A stretch of DNA of 64,000 nt from NCBI GenBank assembly GCA_015499995.1, contig JADNRV010000033.1, positions 186,001 through 250,000 of the forward strand, written 5' to 3'. Numbering within the stretch: position 1 is the first letter of the stretch; the number at the start of each line of letters is the position of its first letter. The DNA comes from Flammula alnicola. Its lineage: Eukaryota; Basidiomycota; Agaricomycetes; Agaricales; Strophariaceae. Position numbers and translations under genes: made by a program. The notes under the pieces were generated by a model that was given only the letters and a program-made list of their open reading frames with translations, was not told the DNA's origin and did no database searches. Below, piece by piece: positions 21,820 to 33,796 of this stretch.

Positions 21820-24670
21820 CGCTTCATGGCAGTTAGCCATCGACTCTGAGACTCTGAGTTGGCTTGGCTCCGAGGTTCGCGTCGAGGCACTGTCTGCGGA
21901 GCCTGCGGAAGTGTCTGATAAAGGCGCAACAGTCATCGTAACCGTAGTCGTCGACTTCCTGGAGTAGTATCAAGACCTGTGCTACATCCTACGCAGGCAG
22001 CTTCAGAGACCTTGAAGACCACACCATATAATCATACCACGACGAAGACGAGCCCACAGTCGAAGTTCAGGATGATGCAAGTTGCTGCTGCTGTTGAAAG
22101 TCGTTCTTGTCAGGAGAGGATTGCGACGTTGTATGAGGAGCTGCGGCTGGATCTATAGCGGCTTGTGGCAGCGGTTGGGTGGTGGATGATGACGTGGAAG
22201 GTGTGAATGATGCGCGTTCAATCGATGGTGGCACCCCTCAACCCCCCCAATATTGCCAGCACGGCAGCTCCATCGACACCAGTTGAACCCCGATTCCCAT
22301 CTAAGTAGTAGCAGAGTAGTAGCCGCAGAGGTAGATGACCTGGCAGGCGCAGGGCCCTGCGCAGGCGGCGCCGCAGAGCTCGACGCAGGCTGAGAAGTGG
22401 ACGGGAGAGGAGAAGAAGTCGGGCTCGTCGTTGATTTCGATGAAGAAGCAGCGGTAGCTGGGTCAGTAGCAGGTGTCGATGAACTGAGAGGAACAACTGT
22501 AGAGACTGAAGACGTTGAGGTTGATAAGGAATGAACGATGGAAGAGCTAAAGGAGGACGCAGCAGCTGCCAGCGGCCTTTACGTGTTATTGAGGAATCCG
22601 GTGGCGACGAGCCTGGAGATAGAGACGATGAATTAGAATCGACAAAAATGAAGTTTAAGATGTAAATAAGGACGAGAAAAAGAGAAATCCGTGAAGATTC
22701 AAAGAACGATGGTAGCATTTGAACGGCGGGGGGGAAGGTGCAAAAGACGAAAGAACGTACCCTCAGTAGTCATCGTCCGACACAGCCATGTTGCTCGAGA
22801 GGTCTTCAAATTTAGCTCTGATGAGAAAGGGTCTGCATAAGCACGATGGGTAATGACAATGAAGAGAGAGAAAGGCATTAAGAACGATATCAAGAAAGAT
22901 AAATAAAAGCCACAAAGCGCAAATAAAGAACGAACCTTGGCTACTCGAACTCTCTCTTATCCCAATACACTCCTCAGTGGCACCTTTGCTCGACTCAGCA
23001 GTAGAATGCTTAACGTGAACTGGCTTGAAGAGGGGTTGAGGGAGGTGGTAACCCCCAATTGCGGACTCGTTGAATTCGGGGGTGGCACTGGAGGCAGAGA
23101 AAGCGCTCTGTCATTGATAGAGGAGGGTAAAGGTGTCCAGTAAAAGACCTGCAGATGTCGAACTTTGCTGCTTCACAGGTGATCTAGGCATGATGGGACT
23201 CTGCACCGGCGATTTCTGGATAGCAGCCGAAATGATAATAGCATACGATTCCTCCACCTTCATAGATGGATATTCCGGGGGAGGGGTAACTGGAATAGGT
23301 CGAGGCGGAGATGGGAGGCGGCATAGGCGGGAACGAGAATCACGACCGTTTCGCAGAACGCGTAAGCTGCGTGGAGAGGACCTTTTGGGAGTAGGGGCCG
23401 AAATCGGAGACTGTGAAGGAGAAGGTATAACAGCCCTCCTGAGATACCTCAGGCGTCGGAGGCTCGATGTGCAGGGAAGGAGAATCAGCTGCCGACACTT
23501 CCTATACGACTTTAACCGCCTCCTGATTCCCTGATTCCGCTTTCTCGACCTGTGCAGCGTCAGCTGGGCCCAAAGCCGGGGTAGCGATAGCTTGATTATC
23601 TGGACCGCTACCATCCTTCGCACCCCATCCAGACCCACCAAAGTCCCATCCACAATACCAGCAGTAGTGTTAGCTGGGCAGGTAGAAGGTTGTGGTGATA
23701 TCGATTGTGGTGTTAACGACAACGATGACGTGGTTGACGTGAAGGCTGGGTTAAGTGGGGCCTTGGTGTTAACGGCTACGGCGTGGAGGGTCTAGTGGAA
23801 CGACAGGAGAGCTTGGTGACGTTGTCGAGGTTCATAAAAATATGAAGAAGTGTTGTTGTTACTGTAAGGAATCTAGCGATGAGACGATGAACCAGAATCA
23901 ACAAAATGAATGCTGATGTAAAAAATGAGAAAAAGACGAATGTTTTAATAAATTTTAAGATCAAAAAAACTAACGGTAGGCAAATCGAATGAAGAAAGAT
24001 AAAGAAAAGAGGGAAAAGAAAAAACATACCCTCAGGCCTCAGCCGTTGTCACCGAAAAGCTCATATTGCTTGAAGAAGTCTTCGAATTCACAGCTGATGA
24101 AAAGAACAACCGTCAGCATGATGCATGGCTAGGAGAAGAGACAACGCAGACGAAAAGGAAGGAAACAACGAACCTTGCGCATTACTCTGCCATACCAAAC
24201 ATACTCCCAAACGGCAGCTTCGCTCGATCCACTAATGGAATGCCCAACATAATCTGACGCCATCACGGACTTGATTCTGGTGTGCGGGCGGCGTCACTTG
24301 GGGTACTCAATCGTCGAAAGACGAGGGTAAAGAAGGCACGCGCTTATTCCTAGCATCTATCGACATGGATGCGGTGTCGAAACCTGCTGCCGGTGGGGAC
24401 ACGCGAACTTGAAGAGACACGGGTGATTCTGATTTGAAGGAAAGGAGGTGGACGGGTGGCGACTCGCGAGAATCCTGAGGACGAGTTGGACTACTACGCG
24501 GCGACGCCGAGTTGGATTTCGGCCCTGCCCATGTCCCCCGCTTGGTTTCTCAGTTTCAAAAACGAAGGCTCTCCAGAAAAGCTAGACAATAAAAGATGAT
24601 GATAAGTCAAAGAAGTGAAAAACACTCACTTGGAGCGTGCCTTTGGCCTCCTCATCGTGGCAATACTCGC
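21820..24670 (-). repeat. Repeat block I: decayed Ser/Thr/Pro-rich gene copies
   Basis: Collinear pieces recur in blocks at 34590-35760 and 35750-39270: the CTTCATGGCAGTTAGCCA stretch, CAGCACGGCAGCTCCATCGA, GATCTAGGCATGATGGGACT, and the AGCTGATGAAAAGAACAACC stretch near 24093. On the minus strand the block holds at least two gene-like modules (about 22220-23150 and 23160-24260), each with an exon followed by an intron starting GTACGT or GTATGT and a Ser/Thr-rich exon (PATAASSSKSTTSPTSS-like). A further exon near 24630 reads MRRPKARSK before a GTGAGT donor. Stops and frame changes abound. I read it as pseudogenes of one multicopy family, possibly a Ser/Thr-rich surface protein with a Pro-rich tail. 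The function is unknown. Confidence 0.55.
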
Positions 24671-24839
24671 ACCGACCGATTCTGCTTGTGTATGGAAGCA
24701 TTCTTTCCTCTTTCTAGATCCGAACCCGCCCATAACCTGGTCTTTCCGAAACGAGTATACACAATAACGTGAAATACACACAATAGCACAATAAATATGA
24801 TGTCGCGTATTGGAGGTCTGTGGGCGCTGTGTGTGATTA
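24671..24839. other. Spacer before transposon stack
   Basis: AT-rich spacer between repeat block I and the left end of the nested transposons. Nothing recognised. Confidence 0.4.
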
Positions 24840-24933
24840 CAGCGACTTGCGGTACTTAGGGCGCGTCACGATTTTTTCCAAACGCGGCGATTTTTGATGG
24901 TTTTTGGTTTGTTTTGAGTATTCGTAGAATAGC

Positions 24934-27900
24934 GTCACCAGTTCTTATTATTTTTGAATAACAACCAGACCAGTGAATTCGCAGTGAAAATTGGCATCGA
25001 TAGGTATAAGAAATATCAAGAAACAGTTGAATTTGAGTGATAGATTGAGGAACATGGATTTCACAGGATGTGGCACAATGCTCATGAAATAAAGTGTGTA
25101 ATGGTCATTCAAAATGCACAAATTTATCTCCAGTTGGCTTGGATATATGCTCTGTGCTAAATTATATATGAAAAATGAAGAGGAGGGGGCATAGCGCGGT
25201 GAAGTTGTAAGTGCTTCCTCGGGCCTCCCGGGACCACAAACACAGTGTCGAAATCTCCCCATAGAATTACTCTCCACCCATTTTTTACAGCGTATATTTA
25301 TTCTTTTATGCTATTAGAGGCTTCAACGCTTTTTTCGAGGCTTCTCAGCAGCATCTGAATGCATTGTAGCACGAAAGTTTGCTGCCACATCAGCGGAAGG
25401 TTGACCTTGGGCATCAGGAAAACGTCCAATTTGTCTTTGGCGTCTTTGTCTTTGTCACCTGGATCTTCAATGTCTTTGCTTAAATTTTTGGTCTTCGGTA
25501 TGTCTTTGGTCAGTCTCTGTCTTCAGTATCCCGTCTTTGTCTTTGGAAAATATGTCTTGATGTCTTTACTAAATTTCAACTGTCTTCAGAGTAAGAATTT
25601 CTTTGGCATCTTTGAGTTATTGAATGTCGACCTGGGACACCGAGCAAATCTAAAATCATGTAGCCTATTAAGTACACTAAGAATAGGCTACAACTAAACT
25701 TTTTATTCATTCAGTAACACGAATTTCAGGGTAGAACTAACTGCGAGCAGGTGGCAAGCATCAGACAGGTAACCTGGCTTGAAGACTACAATAAAATATT
25801 ATGCACACAACAAGTGACACTACAGTGACCATCTGGAATGTTATCGTTGAGTTTGGGTGGGTTTGGGACGTGGTAGCGGATCCAAAATTCAACGTGCCGA
25901 GCATTCACCAACAGCGTATGCTGTTCATGGGTGACTGAAGGCCGCGTCCTCTGCAGGGTGTTCACAAAAGTCGAAGACGAGGCCGCAGTGGAGAACCCAT
26001 TGAACGTTGAGCATGGAAATGAGTCTTTCAAGACTCTTTGCATTTTCACGACAAGTCAGTTCAAACTCCGATGCCCGTGACTCTGTTGATCGTGGTTGAA
26101 CTTCAACTTGAACCCGTTGATCTTCACTTCCCTTGACCACCACCTGTATCGCTCTCCGGTTTGCATCTCGATTCCTGGTCAGACGTTGACACCCGAGGCT
26201 GCCTTACTTGTCGGCGTGTCACTGGTGAGCGCTCGGTGAGCCGTCGCACACTCCTACTTGATCCTATCCCACCTCACCGCTCTGATTGTCGTCTCATATA
26301 GTGCGGGCCAACACGATTGCATCAGTCCAGGTCTGAGATGAGCTTTCACGCTGTCTAATGCTCTCCCTGCAGCGCCGTATTCCCCAATTCCTAGAGATCG
26401 TCACACATCCCCAGAGGTATGCATGTTTTCAGCCCACGCCGCAAAACCGCTGCTAAGTTCACCAGCTATCGACATTTTGAGGCTCTGGTAAGTCATTCAC
26501 TTCTATTCACCGTATCCAGCTTATGGCAACGATAGGTATATCGTGTCCTAACGACCCCTTCTATCTGTGCGCTCCGAGAACAAAACAGCGACCCCAACTA
26601 GCCAGACGCAGGACGAGACAGGCTAACCCTGATGATGACGAAGGGAGGTACAAATGGGTAAATCACACAACTCTTTTTCGTCACCGCTGACCTCGTCTTG
26701 CAGGAGATCCAACCTCTCTGGACAAAGACAGATGCCGTGGGCATGCGCCATGATAAGACTGAATGAGTATGTACCCCGAACCCATCCCTGTCCCTCTCCA
26801 CAATGTTTAACACTCAATTTTAGATTTTCCGCAGCCTCGACTTGTGAAGGATGTGACCCACGAAGACAATACACGTAGTACGTACCCGCAAACCTGTCTG
26901 CAAAATACTCAACACCTGATTACAGATCATCACTGGCCTCGGCGGGCGAAGTGTTTCTTCAGTCTTGTAGGCCGTCTGCTGTCATGACCGCTATCAATCT
27001 TCCAGGTGTGTGGCCAATGATTGTGGTTGTAAGGACCGATTATAACAATCGAAATAGCACGCTGTCGACTACCAGAATCATTGCAAATGAATATCCGTCG
27101 CTGGCGTCCCGCGTTCAAAGGCTATGTATGCCAGATGTGTTTGGAGTCTCCATCGGCACAGTGTGGTGCCACCGTAAGGTAAGCGATGAGGCTATTCCTT
27201 TTTTAAATGATTATGCCCGGGCTTTCTCTACAGTAGCCTGTAGCATTGTAATATTACTTTCTACTTAGTACTACTGCATAATAGAAGTCATTCTGCTCTA
27301 GCATTGTTCGAAAAGTGAAAATAAGCTTATTTTAATTTGCCTGAGATGGCTGCTTAACCAGAGCAAAGATGCCAAAGACGTGCTTTACAGAGACACCTAT
27401 ACATCCCTGAAAGATGAAAGTTGTCTTTGAAAGATGGGCTGCCATCTTTCGGAGACTGTACCTTGATATCCAAAGACGCTCGTCTTTGACATCTTTGGCG
27501 TCTCTACGTCTTTGCAAAGATGCCAGAGACGCCCAAAGACGAACCGGACATTTTCCTGATGGGTTGACCTCAATCTCTGCAATCCGAGATCTCTTTCTCT
27601 CCATTATATTGGCACTGTTCAGCACCTACCTATGGTGGAAATACAATAGCCCAATTTTTGTTGAAAATGTGCGAGATTTGGTGAAGCTATGATGTAGGTG
27701 TATTTCCACATCACAGCTGCTTTCTACCTCATAACCCACTACCCTTCCTTTTACAAAAATTTGGCACCATCAGATATATATATCTACTGAAAGCATTATG
27801 AGCATAAAATTGGGAGAGTTGACTAAGAAATAGATGTGTAACTTCATGAACATTGTGCCACATCATCAGAACACCTGTGAAATCTATGTTCCTCAAACTA

Positions 27901-28007
27901 TCACTCAAATTCAACTTTTTCTTGACATTCCTTATACCTATCGATGCCAATTTTCAATGTGAATTCACTGGTCTGATTGTTATTCAAAAATAATAAGAAC
28001 TGGTGAC
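24934..28007. mobile_element. Element with GTCACCAG inverted ends (3.07 kb)
   Basis: Left GTCACCAGTTCTTATTATTT at 24934 is mirrored by AATAATAAGAACTGGTGAC ending at 28007. The inverted match continues for well over 100 bp (for example CAGTGAATTC, GGCATCGATAGGTATAAG). It splits the left inverted end of the surrounding element between AATAGC and CCATCAGG; the base pair GC occurs on both sides, consistent with a 2-bp duplication. No transposase found; superfamily unassigned. Confidence 0.75.
25408..27561. mobile_element. MULE-like element with GTCTTTG arrays (2.15 kb)
   Basis: Inverted ends CATCAGGAAAACGTCC (left) and GGACATTTTCCTGATG (right), flanked by the 9-bp direct repeat GGTTGACCT (25399-25407 and 27562-27570). 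Inside each end is an array of GTCTTTG (left) or CAAAGAC (right) motifs. The centre (about 26600-27100) has exon-like pieces with plausible introns but no known domain. A 9-bp duplication is typical of Mutator-like elements. The left end has four extra bases (TGGG). Confidence 0.65.
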
Positions 28008-30341
28008 GCCATCAGGAAAATCCAGTTTTGTTAATCCCCAAAAATTATCCTGGACTAGGGACGAATAGAGACAAAAAGAGAGAAATAACCGGAAAAACAC
28101 CTCTAAGAGGATTTAGTTGGATTGGGGCATTCTAGACAGGTCCCCTCGGTTATTGACAGAAATTCTGACTTTTTTCGTAGAATAACTTTGATCAACTGGA
28201 AGGTCATGACTTATCAGCTAGATTTTCTGAGTAATATCAAATGACTTCGGGCTGTCTTCATGCAATTTCTGCTGGTATTATTCACGGTTTTTCGGGTGAA
28301 TAGGGAAATCGAATAGATAACATTCAGAGATACAGATTTATATACTTATTCTACATACATGCACTAATCAAATAGCTCGATAGGCAACATTAACTAGAAG
28401 AATACATTACAGATTCACTGCATAGGAAACACAACTGACAAGTAATCTATGGTATGGACATCGCGTAATGAATCAGACCAACCATGGTTTACCCGGGAAG
28501 GGCAGAACAGGTGATGAAATAAACAAGAGTGCTGCCAGGTTGTGAATTGGGAGAAGTATCATTCGAAAAAGGTGATGAAGCTACAGACATGCGGACAAGG
28601 AAGCGGCATCATCACCAGCAGAGAATAACATATTCAACTTACCCACGACAGCCCATGAAGACAATACCGATCCAAAAGCAACCACGAGAGATAGGCACGC
28701 GAAAGCAAGGTGCAAACAAAGGTTTAGTACATCACGCCAGGAAGCTAGTTGTTGGAAATCGTCGTGTCTGAGCAATAGTGATAGAGTCGATGATGTGCGT
28801 ATCAAATGATGAGGTGCGGCTCGATCCCAGTGGCCAGAATACTGTCGAGGAGGTAATGAGGTCAATTCTTTCATTCACAGAATAATGCGGGCTTACATGT
28901 TCCAATCCGCAGAGGGAGACGACAGAAGAGTTTGCATGTGGTAATGGAACATCGCGCATGAGGGACGGTTAAAATATGATGTGGATGTGATGATGCGGTA
29001 TGTAATACTCACTAGGGAACATCCATGGTGCATTATAAATGACGAGGTAGCTCGCGATTCACGTCCAAGCTCACTAGCCTGAGCTCGGTTAGTTAGCTTA
29101 CAGATGGATGACTTCAAAGTCAAAGCCTACTCACAGATGGACAGCGGCCTCAACTATTTCAAGTCGAGGTCCTCGTACTCGTCTGTTGGATGGACACTTC
29201 GTGGCCGTAGGTATTGCAAACTCCAGGAATGGGAGTGGAGGGAGAACAACGAGGCGTTGCAGTCTTGCAGATGTGGTGGGAAGGAAGATGAACCACATTC
29301 CGCATTTGGATCGATTCTTCGTTGAATGTTGCGCCAAGTTTGGCATTCGGAGTTTGAATGGACTTATGTGAATGAATTTGAACTTTGAACGTTTGAACGT
29401 TTGAACTTCCACCTTAAGTTCTACCTCGTTGACATTCCTCTGACCAGGGTCACCACCATCTGCACCGCTGCTCTCGACATAAGCAAATACCACTATTCAC
29501 GCCTACCGCCATCCTTTTTTTCAACCAATGCCAATGCCGAGCATGAAGCCCCATGACGATCATCTGCGACTGCATGCATAGCTGAGAAGGATCCGGAAGC
29601 AGGTGAGGAGCATAGCGTGTACCCAACAGCTAAGTTGTATATCGTTCCTTATGTTTGAATTTACTTCTCTCTTCCCCACAGGTATCAATGCTGGACGATA
29701 TTTCAACTTTCAAGGCTCACCACACTACCAGCAGAACATGGGACCGAGAGCGGCGGCGAGAGTGCGACCGGCCGCTACCACCACTGTCAGTAGGTCTGGC
29801 AAGTCAGTGAGAGCCGTTGAGTGTGTGGGGCATTCTGTTCTGTTTGTGTCCGCTTTCGCATGCGCTGGAATGGCAGTAGGGACGCGGCTGGGGAGCCTCT
29901 GTCGTCGTGTACATATCCAGCGCTCTCGTTCCCTGTACAGTGGGATGGTCTGGCTATAACCTATTTCTCCTCTGCAGATGCAGTTATTTAGTGAACCAAA
30001 TGTCGTAGATACTAATTAATCGAACTTCTTCCTAATCTCGCACTTAAGGATTTGAGATAAGATGCTATTTGAATGGCCATTTACATATTCTTATTCATTA
30101 CTTCGAATTTTCATGAATTACAAACTAGCCTCAATAATCAGCTCGAAAGCTTTTCGAAAGAGTTAGAGGCCGCAATAATTCTTGTTATTTACTGAGGATT
30201 AGTGGTTCACGAAAATAACTGCAGGTAATTCTCGAAATTACCGACCACTACTCGCATTAGTCTGAATTACCCGAAAAGAGTCAGATTTTGCTTTCGCTCT
30301 ACGAAATCTCACTAATTTCCTGGGATTAGCAAAACTGGTTT
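28008..30341. other. Interior of the TA-target element, no gene recognised
   Basis: Frames on both strands (for example minus 28581-28874, plus 29104-29325, plus 29603-29959) show no known motif. AT-rich near 28010-28500 and 29990-30300. The terminal inverted repeat begins again near 30341 (TTTTCCTGATGGCTATTC). Confidence 0.45.
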
Positions 30342-30427
30342 TTCCTGATGGCTATTCTACGAATACTCAAAACGAACCAAAAACCATCAAAAATCACCGC
30401 ATTTGGAAAAAATCGTGACGCGCCCTA

Positions 30428-32239
30428 CACCACCAACCCTGCCTGAGTTCCGTATGACCTCTGGCAAATATGTTTCCGAGAGAGAATGTAGAAATGTCCA
30501 ATAGATATTAGTGTGATATTTAAATGAGATTTTGGCCAACGACATCAGCGTGACAGCGTGATGAGATTCAATTGAGGTGCCGCGCTGATATCAACCTGAC
30601 CTCGACGGCAAATATCCGTCTGATCTATTTCACGACGTCTTTAGACTCTAAATGTCAACATCTCCAGCTAGTTCAACATCCTCTGGGGTCTATGGAATCT
30701 CTGCCTGGACATCCTCTCTGTGCGGAGTTCGAATCGACTTGTGTCCATCATCACCATCGTCTCCATCCCTCCTCTGTCCTTCATTGTCGTATTTCCTCTG
30801 CCGCCTCCACCACACCCCCTCGTTTATTTACTTTCTCTGTTGAGATGCCCTGCTATTCTGCGTAATAGCACCACAGAACTTGAACAGTTCATGTACTGTG
30901 TCCTGTGGCGGGGACATCTTTCGCGGCCTGTCGCGTTGCGTATTTCTAGGACGCCTGTGTCCATTTATCATGTTGCTTGTGCCATTGTCTTTCTGTCATT
31001 TCTTTTATCTCTTCCTTGCGTTCCTAACTTGCTCTTCTCTTTAGGTTCCGGCATGGATTCGGATGGACATCAGATTAACTTGGAGTTTCGGCTGTGGGCT
31101 CTGTTAGATTTCGGTTAGTGATGTGCCGGCTCCGGCCTGAGGCCAGAAGCCAAGCCAAGCCGGGCCCAAAGAAGCCGGGCCAAGCCGGGCCAAAGGTATT
31201 GGCCTGGAGCCGGCTTTGGCCCGGCCTGAAGTTTTGAAAAGCCCGAGCCGTCGGCCCAGGCTGGGGCTTTCTGCAGAATTTTTGTTGAATTTAAACGGAG
31301 AAAATTTGACCTTTGAGTAACCAAAACTCTTTTTTTGTACTGTACTTTCACGAAAGTTTGGTCTAATAATAGTTTTAAAGTCAGTTTGATGTTGACTTGA
31401 TCGTGTGGTAATGTGGCCATGCATTGACGGACAAGTCCGGCTGAGTTTGAAATACCATCAATGTTCATTTTGGGTGCGAAAACAGGTTGCAAGTGGTATT
31501 GCACGTTGACAACATGCCTTAGGCACCCGTATATTAGGTAAATATGTACTTTAGAGTTGCATCTACATGTAGATATCAAAATATTTTTATTATATTATGT
31601 TTTAGCTAATTTGTCAGCAAAGCCCCGGCTTGAGCCAAAGCCGGGCCGGGCCAAGCCTGATTTCCGGCTTTTGGCCCGGCTCGTGATTTGACCAAGCCTG
31701 AGCCGCCCAAAGCCGAGCCAAAGCCGGGGCTTTCAGGCCAAGCCCGAGCCGGCACATCACTAATTTCGGTATGCTCTCTCACCCTTCACATTCTCTGCAT
31801 TCGCTAATGCCTTTATATTCATCATGTTTAGCACCTTTGTACTAGCAAACCCGTAGTATACATACTCCTGTAGTATTCCTTCGTCAAATGAATACATTTT
31901 TCTGTTCATTCTAAACTTTGTGATATTCGGAAATTTTTAAGAAGAATCATCTCGTAATGTGAACTGAAAAGAGCCCTGCAAGATACCAATGATAAATGTC
32001 GTCATGACCTTGGTTTGATCTCTCATTCACGTTACAAGGGAATATCATGAAATTGGATTGAGGATGTCGTGTTGACATCCAGCGGAATATCCCCCGGATA
32101 TAGCAATCAGGAAATGATTTAAAATTCCCAGATGACTACATCCTCACGAGCTCCTGTGGGGCTCATTTTGACTCCGGACTCACATCATCTTAATCAGCTC
32201 GACCTGATATCACACGGACATCAGGCAGGTTTGGTGGTG
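30428..32239. mobile_element. TA-flanked element with CACCACC ends (1.8 kb)
   Basis: Left end CACCACCAACCCTGCCTGA and right end TCAGGCAGGTTTGGTGGTG are inverted, with imperfect similarity further in. TA lies on both sides (30426-30427 and 32240-32241). Removing the element and one TA rebuilds an exact match to the left inverted end of the host element at 24840, which shows it inserted there. No transposase. Confidence 0.75.
31116..31762. mobile_element. hAT-type MITE (647 bp)
   Basis: Ends TAGTGATGTGCCGGCTC and GAGCCGGCACATCACTA, with a perfect 8-bp duplication ATTTCGGT (31108-31115 and 31763-31770). Both arms are dense in GCCGGGCC/AAGCC motifs; the centre is AT-rich. Inserted in the 30428-32239 element, so it is one of the youngest layers. 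Confidence 0.95.
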
Positions 32240-32319
32240 TAAGTACCGCAAGTCGCTGTAAAGGACCCAAGCCGATAACACCAGATTCGGCATCATCAAT
32301 GATAACAACTGTGGGCGCA

Positions 32320-32536
32320 TTTGCTGATTATTGTCCCGATAAGTTACGGAATTGAACACACCATTGATGATGCATGCATGGTGTGGATGGCTCCAACCAA
32401 GATATACGTCGTGAGGGCCCGGTCGCTTTCTTTGTTATACTCTAACTCAGACTGATCAGTCAAAAGGTCTTCCTAGGACCGCGGTGCTGAATTCCTACTC
32501 CCATTCAATGTATCCACTTCATCTAGGACCATTATT
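32320..32536 (+). promoter_or_regulatory. Conserved upstream region of Hsp70-like copy 1
   Basis: Pieces such as TTGTCCCGATAAGTTACGGA, CGTGAGGG, GGTCGCTT, CTTCCTAGGA and CCACTTCATC..AGGACCAT recur in the same order upstream of the second paralogue (61601-61800, inverted). Retention in both copies suggests duplicated promoter sequence, with similarity starting soon after the transposon end. Confidence 0.55.
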
Positions 32537-33796
32537 ATGCCTTTCTTCGTTGGCATCGCACTGACTGGCCTTTCAGCTGGCAGCCCGATCTCTATCGAGG
32601 TTATATCTAACGAAGAGGAGAATTACACCCATTCTTTTCAAGAAAAAATCCTCGATTCGACTAATTTGGTGTCGACATTCGAAAAGATCGCCAGCTCCAT
32701 TCCAGTACCGTTCGCTTGCCCAGTCACCTTGTCTCTCCCATCCTTCCTCAGCGAGGAAGAGCGTAAAACAACCGCCAAAGCAGCCGAGACTGTTCCTGCC
32801 TTTTCCAAAATCGTGTGGACTGTGGACAACATCCACATTGTCTTGACGGTTGCGTTGAACAAAGTGCCTTATCCACCACAGAATGAGCTGGCGCTGGAGA
32901 TTGGCCCCGATGCGGCTAGTGTACGCTTGATTAGTACGCTGGTAGAGGAGGACATCCGCGAGACCACCATCGAGAAGGAAATTATCATCAGGGATATCGG
33001 GTCCTCTGATCTCATCGCACAACTTGTGGACCCAGCTCTGGCAGCACTGAAGGAACTCCCCACCCAGGCCAGATCGGACAAGTACAATGTCATTGTCGAT
33101 GACCCGTGCTTGAAACGCGTCGTCATCCTCGACTCTTCCCCTAATGTCGTCTCATCCCTCGTCGAACAACTCAAAGCCAAATTCCGAGAAAATTCACCTC
33201 CTGTGGAAATTCTCGTGGAGAGTAACTTCGCCAAGTATGCAGCTGCCCGCTCTCTCTGTCAATACACGGCGTCGCACAGCGACCATTTTGTCTTCAATGT
33301 CAATCCCCTCCGTGTGGGCATCGTCAAAGCTGATGGGTTCGTCTCGACCGTGATGGAGCGATCCTTGAGTCTCCCGCACAGAAAAAGGGCCAGTTTCACG
33401 ACTTCTAAAGACTATCAGGAGACCGCCACAATCAAGGTTGTGGTCGGTATAACCCCGAAAGCGGCAGATAACACTGTCATTGCGGAACTCGTCCTGAAGG
33501 GCCTGACGCCTCGCCCCAAAGGCGTTCCCCGTATAAAGGTTACTTTCGACGTGGAACAGATGGGGAAGACGCGGATATTTGCAAAGGAGATTGTGGAGAA
33601 CGGTGCCTCAGCAGGTTCAACTGCATCTATTGAGTTGAAGGATATTATTGGAGATACAATGACCGGGCGCGATGTGGACAATACTTATGCAATTTTTCAA
33701 GATTTTATACTTGGCAAGGCAGCGAAGGATGATGCGGCGGAGGAGTCTGAAGCTCGGTGGACAGGGAAAAAAGTCCAGGGCGACTTGCCAGAGTGA
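32537..33796 (+). CDS. Divergent Hsp70-like protein lacking ATP motifs (copy 1)
   Basis: Intronless 419-residue protein from ATG 32537 to TGA 33796. The C-terminal half aligns by eye with the Hsp70 substrate-binding domain start: NPLRVGIVKADGFVSTV matches the LSLGIETAGG...-type strand, and PRPKGVPRIKVTFDVE matches the APRGVPQIEVTFDID hallmark. The first half follows the ATPase-domain order (PVTLSLPSFLSEEERKTTAK, VVILDSSPNVVSSLVEQL) but the nucleotide-binding loops (DLGTT, DLGGGTFD and GGSTRIP type) are missing or changed. The helical lid and EEVD tail are absent. I infer a non-ATPase chaperone-like or neofunctionalised protein. A paralogue of equal length lies inverted at 60341-61600. The promoter begins within 300 bp of the transposon stack. 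Confidence 0.75.
   Translation: MPFFVGIALTGLSAGSPISIEVISNEEENYTHSFQEKILDSTNLVSTFEKIASSIPVPFACPVTLSLPSFLSEEERKTTAKAAETVPAFSKIVWTVDNIHIVLTVALNKVPYPPQNELALEIGPDAASVRLISTLVEEDIRETTIEKEIIIRDIGSSDLIAQLVDPALAALKELPTQARSDKYNVIVDDPCLKRVVILDSSPNVVSSLVEQLKAKFRENSPPVEILVESNFAKYAAARSLCQYTASHSDHFVFNVNPLRVGIVKADGFVSTVMERSLSLPHRKRASFTTSKDYQETATIKVVVGITPKAADNTVIAELVLKGLTPRPKGVPRIKVTFDVEQMGKTRIFAKEIVENGASAGSTASIELKDIIGDTMTGRDVDNTYAIFQDFILGKAAKDDAAEESEARWTGKKVQGDLPE

Larger units (their letters stand above)
24840..32258. mobile_element. TA-target DNA element with long inverted ends (7.4 kb, nested)
   Basis: Left end CAGCGACTTGCGGTACTTAG continues GGCGCGTCACGATTTTTTCC. The right end is its inverse, ending CGCAAGTCGCTG at 32258, but is split by another element at 30428-32239. 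The match runs on through the TTGAGTATTCGTAGAATAGC region, giving inverted ends of about 90 bp or more. TA flanks both sides (24838-24839, 32259-32260). CAG ends with TA duplications fit Tc1/mariner/pogo-like elements. I find no transposase in the interior, so this is probably non-autonomous. Confidence 0.75.

Noticed and set aside
24838..32260. A perfect 40-bp palindrome acting as an insertion hotspot at the outer ends of the transposon stack
   Set aside because: The apparent palindrome is explained more simply: the right inverted end of one element was split by a second TA-target element; removing it rebuilds an ordinary inverted end.
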